DNA from: an uncultured Lachnospiraceae bacterium | GTDB lineage: Bacteria > Bacillota > Clostridia > Lachnospirales > Lachnospiraceae | DNA length: 33,173 nt | Assembly: GCA_946614165.1 (NCBI GenBank) | Contig: CAMOGQ010000027.1 | Span: 1 to 33,173 of the forward strand | Direction of reading: 5' to 3' | Part shown: positions 23,932 to 33,076 of the stretch, one piece after another | Layout: every line of letters begins with the position of its first letter | How positions within the stretch are numbered: the stretch's first letter is position 1 | Notes under the pieces: generated by a model | Database searches by the model: none | What the model was told of the DNA's origin: nothing | Seen by the model: only the letters and a program-made list of their open reading frames with translations | Made by a program: the position numbers and the translations under genes

Positions 23932-23967
23932 AAAAAGAACAGGCCGGGATCTTTCATTCCGACCTGT
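23932..23967 (-). terminator. Terminator overlapping the ylxM transcription start
   Basis: On the minus strand ACAGGTCGG pairs with CCGGCCTGT (one G-U) around an 11-base loop and is followed by TCTTTTTG. It would end transcription coming from the GH25-like gene. The expected start site of the ylxM promoter (about 23964) lies inside the 5' arm, so transcripts begun there lack part of the stem. Confidence 0.75.
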
Positions 23968-23970
23968 CCT

Positions 23971-23999
23971 ATTCTAGCGAAAGCGTCCGGGTATGTCAA
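23971..23999 (-). promoter_or_regulatory. Strong promoter of the ylxM-ffh operon
   Basis: On the minus strand the perfect -35 TTGACA (23994-23999), a 17-base spacer and TAGAAT (23971-23976) form the best consensus promoter of the window. The -35 box is within an 8-bp inverted repeat, ATGTCAAG/CTTGACAT (23993-24000 and 24009-24016, loop of 8), a possible operator. Confidence 0.8.
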
Positions 24000-24075
24000 G
24001 TATTTTTTCTTGACATCTTTGGCTTATTTTTCCACTTATTTTTCCCGCGGAACCATCTTCTCTTCTGTCTTCCCT

Positions 24076-25047
24076 TTATTCGAATTTCAGATCCAGGAAA
24101 ACGCTGCCTTCCACCCCGTCCAGCATGATGGCGGCTCCGTAGCGCCACATGGAAAAGCGGTAGGGGAAGTAGGGGGAGTCCCCGTATTCCTGCAGCCACC
24201 TGGGACAGTCCTCCAGCCGGGTAAGGTCCAGAAGCCCGCAGAAAGTCTTGGAGTCGGCGCAGACCATGGGGCGATAGCCCGCTTCCGAAAGAACGCTGCA
24301 GGCAGAAAGAACGGCGTCCGTATAGCCCTGCCTGGCCATGTCGCTGGCGGGTTCCTTTTTGGGATAGATCACCTGCAGGGCGATCTCACCGTCAAAGTGT
24401 TCCTTCCAGGGCTTCAGATAGTCGATCAGGCTCTCCGCCTCCTCTCTGCCCGCGTCCGAGGTCCTGGCATTGAGGGTCACGTAGAGAGAAGTCTCCAGGC
24501 CCGCCTCCGAGGCCCTGAGCAGGTGGTCGGAAAAGGTCTCGTCCGAAAGAAACTCCTGCCTTGAGTTGAAGCGTCCGGCGTAGATGCAGACGAACTCAAG
24601 GCCCTGGTCCCGGACCTTCTTATAGTTGATGGAGATGGTGTTCTGATTCACGTCGATCCCGCTCCTGGCGGAGATGGACGCATCTCCCTGAAAGGACAGG
24701 ATCCCCTTCTCGTCCTTGGAAAAATCCTGGGGCGAGAAGCTGTTCCTTTCCGCGTCCTGCAGAGGATAGAAGCTGTAGGACCCGTAGTCGTCAATGACGA
24801 TCTTGTCGGGATAGAGATCCCTGATCACCTTCAGGGTATCCGTTCCTCCCTGAATGGAAGCCTCCATATCCAGGAGCAGTTCTTCCCTGCCCTGCTGTCT
24901 GGCTTTTTCCAGGTCCCGGTCCGAATACTTGCCTCCCATCAGGGTCAGATACAGGATGCCGCCCAAAGACGCCAGGGTGATCAGACACATAATGATGATA
25001 TTGATCTGATAAAGTGTATGTAATTTCGGATTTTTATCCCTTTTCAT
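24076..25047 (-). CDS. Membrane-anchored GH25-like protein, likely inactive
   Basis: The 323-residue protein has a short basic N-terminus, one membrane helix (about 16-37), a charged coiled-coil-like stretch (41-62) and a large extracytoplasmic part. From residue 130 it follows the glycosyl hydrolase family 25 (lysozyme) layout: SGIDVNQNTISINYKKVRDQ, FVCIYAGRF, EAGLETSLYVT, EAGYRPMVCADS, and near the end SMWRYG. The catalytic Asp-x-Glu that normally follows the ALDxE strand is replaced by ALQVIYP (223-229), so muramidase activity is doubtful. It may be a cell-wall-binding protein. It lies 54 bases after ilvA and ends before a terminator. The GH25 relation is an alignment by eye, with moderate confidence. 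Confidence 0.8.
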   Translation of the reverse strand: MKRDKNPKLHTLYQINIIIMCLITLASLGGILYLTLMGGKYSDRDLEKARQQGREELLLDMEASIQGGTDTLKVIRDLYPDKIVIDDYGSYSFYPLQDAERNSFSPQDFSKDEKGILSFQGDASISARSGIDVNQNTISINYKKVRDQGLEFVCIYAGRFNSRQEFLSDETFSDHLLRASEAGLETSLYVTLNARTSDAGREEAESLIDYLKPWKEHFDGEIALQVIYPKKEPASDMARQGYTDAVLSACSVLSEAGYRPMVCADSKTFCGLLDLTRLEDCPRWLQEYGDSPYFPYRFSMWRYGAAIMLDGVEGSVFLDLKFE

Positions 25048-25101
25048 ACTTTCTCCGGAAAATGTAACTGCAGAAAACCGTTTCTGTTCCAGAAGCCGGG
25101 A

Positions 25102-26325
25102 TCAGAGCAGTGCGTGGACCTGGTGGGGATCGAAGCCGCCCTCTTTCAGGGCATCGATGATCTCCTGCTTGTGCTCGCTGCCGAAGGCTTCGATGGTGAT
25201 CTTCAGTTCCACGGCCGCGTTGCGGTTGATGGAAACGAACTGGTTATGCTCCAGCTTGACCACGTTGCCGCCGCACTCCGCCAGAATGCCGGATACCTTG
25301 TGCAGCATGCCCGGCCTGTCGGGCAGAAGGATGGAGATGGTAAAGATCCTGTTCCTGAGGATCAGGCCCTGCTGCACCACGGAGGACATGGTAATGATAT
25401 CCATGTTGCCGCCGGAGAGGACGGAGACCACCTTTTTGCCCCTGCAGTCGATATGACGGAGGGCCGCCACGGTCAGAAGACCGGAATTCTCCACGATCAT
25501 CTTGTGGTTCTCCACCACGTCCAGGAAGGCTGTGACCAGCTCCTCGTCCGGAACGGTGATGACCTGGTCCAGGTTCTGCTGCAGGAAGGGGAAGATTCTG
25601 CTGCCGGGGGTCTTGACCGCCGTGCCGTCGGCGATGGTATTGACGCCGGGCAGGGTGACCACATGGCCCTGGCGCAGGGATTCGGTCAGGCAGGCCGCCC
25701 CTGCGGGCTCTACGCCGATGACCTTCACATTGGGCTTGAGCATCTTGGCCAGGGCGGAAACGCCGGTGGCCAGGCCGCCGCCGCCCACGGGGACCAGAAT
25801 GATGTCCACCAGGGGCAGGTCCTTGACGATCTCCATGGCAATGGTGCCCTGGCCTGTGGCCACATCCAGATCGTCGAAGGGATGGATAAAGGTATAGCCG
25901 TTCTCTTCGGCAAGCTGATAGGCATGCTCGCAGGCTTCGTCGTAGACGTCTCCGAAGAGTACGACTTCCGCGCCCAGAGCCTTGGTACGGTTGACCTTAA
26001 TGAGGGGGGTGGTGGTAGGCATGACAATGACCGCCTTTGCCCCCATGCGGCTGGCCGCGAAGGCCACGCCCTGGGCATGGTTGCCGGCGGATGCGGTAAT
26101 CAGGCCCCGGCTCCTTTCCTCTTCGCTCAGGGTAGAGATCTTATAGTAGGCGCCCCTTACCTTATAGGCGCCGGTCCTCTGCATGTTTTCGGGTTTTAAA
26201 TAGACCCTGGCGCCGGTAACGGCGCTGAAATAGTCGGAATAGATCAGCTCTGTATCCAGAGTCACCTGCTTTACTGTGTCACATGCTTCCTCGAATTTTT
26301 CCAGTGTCAGCTGCTCACTGCTCAT
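25102..26325 (-). CDS. ilvA: Threonine ammonia-lyase with C-terminal ACT domain
   Basis: It deaminates threonine to 2-oxobutyrate with pyridoxal phosphate, the entry step to isoleucine. The 407 residues contain the PLP lysine Lys55 in RTGAYKVRGAYYK, ASAGNHAQGVA, the phosphate-binding loop VPVGGGGLATG, and SGGNMD near the end of the catalytic domain. A single C-terminal ACT domain follows (about 325-407: ISILLPDRPGMLHKVSGIL). The one-ACT form resembles YgeX/TdcB-plus-ACT enzymes of Gram-positives rather than the long two-ACT E. coli IlvA, so a biosynthetic or catabolic role is open. It sits inside the ftsY-ffh block, away from the ilvB operon. Confidence 0.93.
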   Translation of the reverse strand: MSSEQLTLEKFEEACDTVKQVTLDTELIYSDYFSAVTGARVYLKPENMQRTGAYKVRGAYYKISTLSEEERSRGLITASAGNHAQGVAFAASRMGAKAVIVMPTTTPLIKVNRTKALGAEVVLFGDVYDEACEHAYQLAEENGYTFIHPFDDLDVATGQGTIAMEIVKDLPLVDIILVPVGGGGLATGVSALAKMLKPNVKVIGVEPAGAACLTESLRQGHVVTLPGVNTIADGTAVKTPGSRIFPFLQQNLDQVITVPDEELVTAFLDVVENHKMIVENSGLLTVAALRHIDCRGKKVVSVLSGGNMDIITMSSVVQQGLILRNRIFTISILLPDRPGMLHKVSGILAECGGNVVKLEHNQFVSINRNAAVELKITIEAFGSEHKQEIIDALKEGGFDPHQVHALL

Positions 26326-26354
26326 GTATATGTTTCTCCTGTCTTAATCTCCGA

Positions 26355-27284
26355 TCAGTAGAACAGGGCGTCTACGAACTGGTCGGGATTGAATTTCTGT
26401 AAATCTTCTATTTTTTCGCCCACGCCGATGAACTTGACGGGAATGCCCAGCTCGGCCTGGACGGCGATGGCGATGCCGCCCTTGGCGGTGCCGTCCATCT
26501 TGGTCAGGATAATGCCTGTCAGATTGGTGACGGAGGCAAACTCCCTGGCCTGGGAAATGGCATTCTGTCCGGTGGTGCCGTCCAGAACGACCCAGTTCTC
26601 CCTGAAGCAGCCGGGGAACTCTCTTGTGATGACGCGGTCGATCTTGGCCAGCTCGTTCATCAGATTCTTCTTGTTGTGCAGGCGGCCTGCCGTATCGCAG
26701 AGCAGGATATCCGCCCTTCTTGCCTTTGCGGCGTTCACCGCGTCATAGACCACGCTGGCGGGATCGGACCCTTCGGCCCCCGAAATGATATCCACGCCGG
26801 CCCTTCTGGCCCATTCCGTCAGCTGCTCGTTGGCGGCCGCGCGGAAGGTATCCGCGGAGGCGATCAGGACCTTTTTGCCCTGCTGTCTGTATTTGGCGGC
26901 CAGCTTGCCCACGGAAGTGGTCTTGCCCACCCCGTTGACGCCGATGACCAGGATGACCGCGGGGCCCTGCTCAAAGTCGTAGGCATCCCTGGGCTGTCGC
27001 ATCTGGTTGCGGATCTGCAGCAGCAGCTCCTGCCGGCAGTCGGCGGCCCAGCGGATCTTTTCCTGCTTTACCTGGTCCCGCAGATTGTCGATCAGCTCTT
27101 CCGCTGTGCGGACGCCGATATCGCCCATGATCATGGTCTCCTCCAGTTCCTCCAGGAACTCGTCGGTGACCTTGTCATAGGAAGCAAAGACCATATCCAT
27201 ATTGTCGGTCAGATTTGCCTTTGTCTTGGCAAGACCTGCCTTCAGTCTGGCAAAGAGACCTTTCTTTTCTTCATTATCGCTCAT
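26355..27284 (-). CDS. ftsY: Signal recognition particle receptor FtsY
   Basis: FtsY is the membrane-associated GTPase receptor for the SRP. The 309 residues are the short form: a basic amphipathic N-terminus (GLFARLKAGLAKTKANL) instead of a long acidic A domain, then the NG domain. Its P-loop is GVNGVGKT (115-122), with SADTFRAAANEQL, DTAGRLHNKKNLM and TKMDGTAKGG. The C-terminal GVGEKIEDLQKFNP motif is intact. It lies 30 bases after smc. Confidence 0.97.
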   Translation of the reverse strand: MSDNEEKKGLFARLKAGLAKTKANLTDNMDMVFASYDKVTDEFLEELEETMIMGDIGVRTAEELIDNLRDQVKQEKIRWAADCRQELLLQIRNQMRQPRDAYDFEQGPAVILVIGVNGVGKTTSVGKLAAKYRQQGKKVLIASADTFRAAANEQLTEWARRAGVDIISGAEGSDPASVVYDAVNAAKARRADILLCDTAGRLHNKKNLMNELAKIDRVITREFPGCFRENWVVLDGTTGQNAISQAREFASVTNLTGIILTKMDGTAKGGIAIAVQAELGIPVKFIGVGEKIEDLQKFNPDQFVDALFY

Positions 27285-27314
27285 GTATTATCCTCCGGGG
27301 GTCTGCCCCTTTCG

Positions 27315-30300
27315 TCAGTCGTCCAGGTCACCGTCCACCAGGTCCACGGAGACCAGGGTGGAGATGCCTTTTTCCTGCATGGTGATGCCGTAGAGTCTGT
27401 CGGCCTCCTCCATGGTGCCCCGTCTGTGGGTGATCACGATGAACTGGGTATGTTCCGTCAGCTTGTGCAGATAGCCCGAGAACCTTCCCACGTTGGATTC
27501 GTCCAGGGCTGCCTCGATCTCGTCCAGGAGACAGAAGGGCGAGGGCTTGAGGTTCTGAATGGCAAAGAGGAGGGAGATGGCTGTCAGGGCCTTCTCTCCG
27601 CCCGAAAGCTGCATCATGTTCTGAAGCTTCTTTCCCGGCGGCTGGGCGATGACCCGGACGCCGGCCTGAAGGATATCCGCATCCTCCATCAGCTCCAGCT
27701 TTCCGCTTCCGCCGCCGAAGAGTTCCCGGAAGACCCGGTTGTATTCATCGGCGATGCGGCTGAACTGGTCCCTGAACTGCCTGCGCATGGACTCGTCCAG
27801 TTCCTCTATGATGCCTTCCAGCTTGCGGGCTCCCTCCACCAGGTCGTCATGCTGGGTCTTCAGGAAGGTATAGCGTTCGTTGACCTCCCGGAATTCCTCG
27901 ATGGCGTTGGGATTGATGCTGCCCAGGGCCCGGATCTGCTTTTTCAGCTCGTCCGCCTGTCTGTGCAGGTCGCCGATATCCACGGATCCCTCCATGCGGA
28001 GGGCGGCGGCTCCTGCCACTGTCAGTTCGTAGGTCTCCCACATATAGGCCGCCATGGAAGCCAGTCCCTCCTCCAGGCGTTCGATCCTGGAGGTAAAGCG
28101 AAGGCATTCCTTTTCCAGATCCGTGATCCTGCCGGAGAGCTTTTCCCGGATCCCGTACAGGTCCCGGATCTTCTTTCCCAGGCCTTCCTTCTGTCCGGTC
28201 AGTTCCTTCAACAGATCTCTGTCCGCGTTCCGGTCTTCTCCGGAGGCTTCCAGTCTGGCCTGCTGGTCCCGGATCCGCTCGTTCTTTTCCCGGATTTCTT
28301 CCCTGACTTCTCCGATGGAAGCTTCCACTTCGGAAAGCTCCTCCTTCAGGCGGGCCTGCTCCTCTGTAATCCGGACCAGGTTCTGCTCCTCGAAGCCGGC
28401 CTGCTGCAGGGCCTTTTCCAGACGGATCTTCCAGTCGGCCGCTTCTTTACGAACGGCCTCTTCCCTGGCCTGCAGGGAGAAAAGCTCTTCCTCCAGAGCC
28501 GTGGAATCCACGCCCAGGGCCTTTTCCGCCTCCAGAGACTTTTCCAGCTCTGCCTGGCACTCGGCCTGCTTCTTTGAAAGCTCCTCGATCTGCAGGATCA
28601 GAAGTTCCTGCTCTCTTTTCATCTCTTCCCTGGAGCCGGACATTTCCTTTGCCTTTTCCCGTTCGGAGATCATGTTCATCCGGATGGTATTCTGTTCTAT
28701 ACGCTTTTTCTGCTCTTCCCGGACGGCCAGATCGGACTTGACCCGGAGGGCGTTTCTTTCCTGCTTGATCTGATCGATCAGTTCTTCCGCCTGGTCCGCC
28801 GCCTTCTGGCAGGCTGCTTCCCTGGCTCTGAGTTCTTCTATTTCTCTCCGTCTTCCCAGAAGGTTGCTGGAGTTTTTGAAGCTGCCGCCGCTGATGGAGC
28901 CGCCCGGCATGAAAAGTTCCCCTTCCAGGGTGACCAGACGGATGGACTGGCGGTATCTGCGGGAGACGCTGACGGCGTTCTGATAGGTATCCACCACCAC
29001 GGTCCTGCCCAGCAGAGAGAGGGCCACATCCTTATAGCGGCTGTCAATGGTGACCAGGGTATCAGCCGTACCGATGACGCCCTGCTCCAGGAGGACCTCT
29101 TTCCTGGAAAGGGTCTGGGCATTTTTAATGGCAGTCAGAGGAAGGAAGGTGGCCCGGCCGGCCTTGTCCTTCTTGAGCATCCCGATCATCTTCCTGGCGG
29201 TCTCTTCATCCTCTGTAACGATGTTCTGGATGCTGCCGCCCAGGGCGATGTCTATGGCCGTTTCATATTCTTTGCGGGTGCTGATCAGATCTGCCACTAC
29301 CCCGATCAGGCCCGGATTTCCCGCCTTATGCTCCATGACCCGGCGGACGGCTCCGCCGAAGCCCTCGTAGCGCTCCGACATGTTGACGATGGCATTGACC
29401 CTGGACCTGGCCTCGTGGACCTGGCTCTGGGCCTTTCTGAATTCCTCGTCCGCTGCGGCAAGCCGGCTCTTTTTGCCGGCGATCTGGCTGTCCAGATCCT
29501 TCTGTCTGAGCTGGCAGTCACGGATCTCGCCGGTAACGGTCTCAAAACGCTTCTGCAGATCCTCCAGGATCTTCTCCTGGACAGATTCCGTATCCTGGGC
29601 TTTGGAAAGAGCCTCTTCCAGCTCTTTCTGCCTGGCCCGGGCCTGCTCGGCCCTGGCCGCGTTGGAAGCAAGTCTGGATTTGATGGATCCTCTTTCGTCG
29701 ATCAGATCCAGAACGCCGATCCTGGCATGATCCAGGGCCGCGCTCTTTTCCTCTATATCCTTTACCAGCTGCTCCAGGTCTGCGGAAGCCTTTTCGGACC
29801 CTGACCGGATCCCGTCAAGTTCTTCGTCTGCGGCGGCCTTGCTGCCGGAAAGACTTTCGATCTGGCCTTCCTGTTCATCCAGACGCTCCTGCAGCTGGTC
29901 CCTGCGCTTCATGAAATGCTCTGACCGGGACCTGGCGGAAGAGATCTGCTCCCTGCAGACCCGGATATCCGCTTCCATGGTGCTTCTTACGATATCCGCG
30001 TCGGAGATCCTGGTCCTGGTCTGATCGATCTGGCCTTCCAGAGCATCCAGCTTCTCCTGGGCCTCCTCATAGGCGTTTCCGGTCTCTTCGTACTCCGCTC
30101 TGGCGGAAGCCAGATCCGCCCCGGCGATCTCCGATTTTTCCTTCATTTCAGAAAGCCGGTCCATGTTCTTCTGATTCTCGATCAGGAAGATGTTGGCGTC
30201 CACGGACTTCAGGGTTTCCTTGATGGAAAGGAATTCCCTGGTCTTCTGGGCCTGCTTTTCCAGAGGCTCTGCCTGGCGGGCCAGCTCCGTAAGGATATCC

Positions 30301-30875
30301 GTGATCCTGGTCAGGTTCTCCTTCTCGCTCTCCAGCTTTTTGAGAGAGGCGGCCTTGCGGCGCTTGAACTTGACGATGCCGGCGGCCTCGTCGAAGAGTT
30401 CTCTTCTGTCCTCGGGCTTGTCGGACAGGATCCTGTCGATCTGGCCCTGGCCGATGATGGAATAGCCTTCCTTTCCTATGCCCGTATCATAAAATGCCTC
30501 CTGGACGTCTCTGAGCCGGACGGGAGCGCCGTTGATCATATATTCGCTCTCACCGGACCGGTAAAGACGCCTTGCTACCGTAACTTCCTCGTAGGGAAGG
30601 GGCAGGACATGGTCGGAATTATCCAGGGTAATGGACACATAGGCGGATCCCAGAGGGCGTCTCAGCTCCGTGCCGGAGAAGATCACGTCCTGCATGGAGG
30701 CGCCCCGGAGCTGCTTTACCTTCTGTTCTCCCAGGACCCAGCGGACCGCATCCGCCACATTGGACTTGCCGCTGCCGTTGGGGCCCACGATGGCCGTGAT
30801 CCCGTTATGAAATTTAAATTCTATTTTGTTTGCAAAGGATTTGAATCCCTGTATTTCTATGCTTTTTAAATACAC
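27315..30875 (-). CDS. smc: Chromosome partition protein SMC
   Basis: SMC is the condensin ATPase that compacts and segregates the chromosome with ScpA/B. The 1186 residues are full length: P-loop GPNGSGKS (31-38), a long coiled coil, and a hinge at about 515-665 (GLIGVVADLISTRKEYETAI ... MPGGSISGGSF). A second coiled coil follows, then the signature LSGGEKALTAISLL and a Walker B reading LLDEIEAALDE. The start is GTG at 30875; the first codons MYLKSIEIQGFKSFA match the family, and no ATG fits. The ribosome site is weak (ACGGAAAA). It is 19 bases after rnc. Confidence 0.97.
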   Translation of the reverse strand: MYLKSIEIQGFKSFANKIEFKFHNGITAIVGPNGSGKSNVADAVRWVLGEQKVKQLRGASMQDVIFSGTELRRPLGSAYVSITLDNSDHVLPLPYEEVTVARRLYRSGESEYMINGAPVRLRDVQEAFYDTGIGKEGYSIIGQGQIDRILSDKPEDRRELFDEAAGIVKFKRRKAASLKKLESEKENLTRITDILTELARQAEPLEKQAQKTREFLSIKETLKSVDANIFLIENQKNMDRLSEMKEKSEIAGADLASARAEYEETGNAYEEAQEKLDALEGQIDQTRTRISDADIVRSTMEADIRVCREQISSARSRSEHFMKRRDQLQERLDEQEGQIESLSGSKAAADEELDGIRSGSEKASADLEQLVKDIEEKSAALDHARIGVLDLIDERGSIKSRLASNAARAEQARARQKELEEALSKAQDTESVQEKILEDLQKRFETVTGEIRDCQLRQKDLDSQIAGKKSRLAAADEEFRKAQSQVHEARSRVNAIVNMSERYEGFGGAVRRVMEHKAGNPGLIGVVADLISTRKEYETAIDIALGGSIQNIVTEDEETARKMIGMLKKDKAGRATFLPLTAIKNAQTLSRKEVLLEQGVIGTADTLVTIDSRYKDVALSLLGRTVVVDTYQNAVSVSRRYRQSIRLVTLEGELFMPGGSISGGSFKNSSNLLGRRREIEELRAREAACQKAADQAEELIDQIKQERNALRVKSDLAVREEQKKRIEQNTIRMNMISEREKAKEMSGSREEMKREQELLILQIEELSKKQAECQAELEKSLEAEKALGVDSTALEEELFSLQAREEAVRKEAADWKIRLEKALQQAGFEEQNLVRITEEQARLKEELSEVEASIGEVREEIREKNERIRDQQARLEASGEDRNADRDLLKELTGQKEGLGKKIRDLYGIREKLSGRITDLEKECLRFTSRIERLEEGLASMAAYMWETYELTVAGAAALRMEGSVDIGDLHRQADELKKQIRALGSINPNAIEEFREVNERYTFLKTQHDDLVEGARKLEGIIEELDESMRRQFRDQFSRIADEYNRVFRELFGGGSGKLELMEDADILQAGVRVIAQPPGKKLQNMMQLSGGEKALTAISLLFAIQNLKPSPFCLLDEIEAALDESNVGRFSGYLHKLTEHTQFIVITHRRGTMEEADRLYGITMQEKGISTLVSVDLVDGDLDD

Positions 30876-30894
30876 TTTAAGTTTTTCCGTTCGT

Positions 30895-31584
30895 TCAGGT
30901 CTTATTCCGGGATGTCAGGTACTGGTAGGCTGCTTCCTGTTCCGCTGCCTTTTTCGAGGTTCCTCTTCCTTTTGTCACCAGGATCTCATCAATATAAAGT
31001 CCTACGACATACTCTGCCTGGTGCTCGGGGCCGATCTTTTCCAGGATCTCATAACGAATGGTCTGTCCCTGTCTCTGGACTTCCTCCTGGAGTATGGATT
31101 TACCGTCATAAAAGTACTGCTTATGATCGATATCGTTCAGGATATTTTCAACGACAAATTTCCGGACAGTGGGGATGTCATCAGAGTCCAGATACATGGC
31201 GCCGATCAGGGCTTCCGTCACGTCACAGAGGATAGTGTCCTTGTTCCTTGCTCCTGCTGCTTCGGCGCCCTTTCCAAGCCGGATGTATCCGGAAAGGCCC
31301 AGGTCTCTTGCACAGGCAGACAATGCCGCTTCACAGACCAGGGAAGCTCTCAGCTTGGACAGGCGTCCTTCCTTCATGTCGGGATATTTATGAAATAAAA
31401 AAGCGCTGGAAATCATTTCCAGTACAGCATCTCCCAGAAATTCCAGACGTTCATAGTCACTGTATTTATGTATTTTCTGTTCGTTGGCAAATGAGGAATG
31501 GGTCAGTGCGCATTCCAGCAGATACCGGTTCTTGAATCGATATCCTATGGTATGTTCAAGACTTGATAAAGACGGCTGCTGCAT
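30895..31584 (-). CDS. rnc: Ribonuclease III
   Basis: RNase III cleaves double-stranded RNA in rRNA precursors and mRNAs. The 229 residues have the catalytic signature YERLEFLGDAVLEM (44-57). The second acidic site is at DVTEALIGAMYLD, and a C-terminal double-stranded RNA-binding domain runs from about 155 to 225 (KSILQEEVQRQGQTIRYEIL ... GTSKKAAEQEAA). It is complete and of typical length. It lies between acpP and smc in the conserved order. Confidence 0.97.
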   Translation of the reverse strand: MQQPSLSSLEHTIGYRFKNRYLLECALTHSSFANEQKIHKYSDYERLEFLGDAVLEMISSAFLFHKYPDMKEGRLSKLRASLVCEAALSACARDLGLSGYIRLGKGAEAAGARNKDTILCDVTEALIGAMYLDSDDIPTVRKFVVENILNDIDHKQYFYDGKSILQEEVQRQGQTIRYEILEKIGPEHQAEYVVGLYIDEILVTKGRGTSKKAAEQEAAYQYLTSRNKT

Positions 31585-31642
31585 TTATGATACTTCCTCT
31601 CATGCAGGGAAACCTGAGGGGTTTTCTCCTGCCGGATTTCAT

Positions 31643-31677
31643 GAAAAGACGGCAGCAGGGAGAAACTCCCCGCTGCC
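31643..31677 (-). terminator. Probable terminator after acpP
   Basis: On the minus strand GGCAGCGGGGAG pairs over 12 positions (one G-U) with CTCCCTGCTGCC around TTT, followed by GTCTTTTC. It can reduce transcription from plsX-acpP into rnc-smc, consistent with the high demand for acyl carrier protein. Confidence 0.65.
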
Positions 31678-31708
31678 AACACTACACAATTTTACACAGT
31701 TCTTCGCT

Positions 31709-31951
31709 TCAGGCGCCTTCCACGGCTGCCTTGATCAGATCCAGGGCCTGACCGACGGTCACGATGTTTTCGATGGAATCCGTATCCACTGTCAGGTCGA
31801 ATTCTTCTTCGATTCCCATAATGATCTGGGCAACGTCCAGAGAATCTGCTCCCAGGTCATCTGTGAAAGTTGTTTCCGGAGTGACCTCGTCTTCCGATAC
31901 GCCAAGCACGTCCACAATGATTTCTACAAGTTTCTTGAATTCCTGATCCAT
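31709..31951 (-). CDS. acpP: Acyl carrier protein
   Basis: ACP carries growing fatty acids on a phosphopantetheine arm. The 80-residue acidic helical protein has the attachment motif GADSLD with Ser37, preceded by TFTDDL, and the usual helix III region (EEFDLTVDTDSIENIVTVGQ). AAGGGGGG precedes ATG 31951. The gene is 46 bases after plsX. Confidence 0.98.
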   Translation of the reverse strand: MDQEFKKLVEIIVDVLGVSEDEVTPETTFTDDLGADSLDVAQIIMGIEEEFDLTVDTDSIENIVTVGQALDLIKAAVEGA

Positions 31952-31997
31952 AATAACCCCCCTTAATGTTTATATGAATTCAATTTGTAAACCTCTG

Positions 31998-33032
31998 TCA
32001 GTTCTCAGCCTTTTTTCCCTGACGCTCTTTCAGATCCACGCCGGTGGTAAACTGTTCCGTTACGCGCTTTTCCTTGAAGTCGATGCACTGAATACAGGCA
32101 TTCTCGATTTCGACAGCCTTGGAATTCCCGTGAGCCTTGACCACAAGGCCTTTCAGTCCCAGCATGGGCGCGCCGCCGTAGCGGGACGCATCGAACTTAC
32201 CCATCATGGATTTGAGAGACCCCTTGATCAGCAGAGCACCGATCTTTGTCTTCAGGGAAGACATAAGGCTGTCCTTAATGCTGTGCAGAAGGACGGAAGC
32301 TACGCCTTCGTAGGTCTTTAGCAGAACGTTGCCGGAAAAGGCGTCACAGACCACCACGTCCGCCACCCCGGCAGGAACGTCTCTGGCCTCGATATTGCCG
32401 ATAAAATTGATGCCTCTGCATTCCTTTAAAAGAGGGAAGGTCTCCTTGGCCAGGGCGTTGCCCTTTTCTTCCTCGGTGCCTACATTTAAAAGAGCCACCC
32501 TGGGATTGATGTTGCCGGTCATGTTGGACATATAGATGGAACCCATCTGGGCGAACTGGACCAGCTGAGAAGCCTTGGGGTCCATGTTGGCGCCGCAGTC
32601 GATCAGAAGGACCGGACCCTTTGCCGAAGGCATGATGGGAGCCAGGGGAGATCTCTCGATACCCTTGATCCTTCCAACCAGCAGCTGGCCGCCGGCCAGT
32701 GCCGCGCCGGTGGAGCCGGCCGTGACAAATGCGTCGCACTCCCCGTCTCTGACGAGGCGGAGGCCCTTGACGATGGAGGAGTCCTTTTTCTTCCGGATGG
32801 CGTCCACCGGAGGCTCTCCCATTTCAATGATCTCGGAAGCGTGGCAGATGCTGATCCGGTCTGCAGGATAGTCCCCGCAGGAATCAAGCTCTCTCTTTAT
32901 ATCCTCTTCCCTGCCTACCAGGGTGATCTTCAGCTGTTCTTTTTTCTTTGCGGCATTCACCGCGCCCTTTACGATCTCGCTGGGCGCATTGTCTCCGCCC
33001 ATGGCATCCAGAGCTACATTTACATATTCCAT
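31998..33032 (-). CDS. plsX: Phosphate acyltransferase PlsX
   Basis: PlsX converts acyl-ACP to acyl-phosphate, the donor used by PlsY (encoded at 12364-13023). The 344 residues begin VNVALDAMGGDNAPSEIVKG, diagnostic for the family. FVTAGSTGAALAGGQLLVGRI, DCGANMDPKASQLVQFA and a complete C-terminal domain follow (ASRYGGAPMLGLKGLVVKAHGNS). It is preceded by a good promoter at 33077-33105 and probably cotranscribed with acpP. Confidence 0.97.
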   Translation of the reverse strand: MEYVNVALDAMGGDNAPSEIVKGAVNAAKKKEQLKITLVGREEDIKRELDSCGDYPADRISICHASEIIEMGEPPVDAIRKKKDSSIVKGLRLVRDGECDAFVTAGSTGAALAGGQLLVGRIKGIERSPLAPIMPSAKGPVLLIDCGANMDPKASQLVQFAQMGSIYMSNMTGNINPRVALLNVGTEEEKGNALAKETFPLLKECRGINFIGNIEARDVPAGVADVVVCDAFSGNVLLKTYEGVASVLLHSIKDSLMSSLKTKIGALLIKGSLKSMMGKFDASRYGGAPMLGLKGLVVKAHGNSKAVEIENACIQCIDFKEKRVTEQFTTGVDLKERQGKKAEN

Positions 33033-33076
33033 ATGTTTATCTGCCTTTCGGGGTACTCCCCCCTTTTGCTGACAAT

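Noticed and set aside
26676..28577. Plus-strand open frame of 633 codons opposite ftsY and smc
   Set aside because: Antisense shadow of conserved coding sequence; no ribosome site or recognisable domain.
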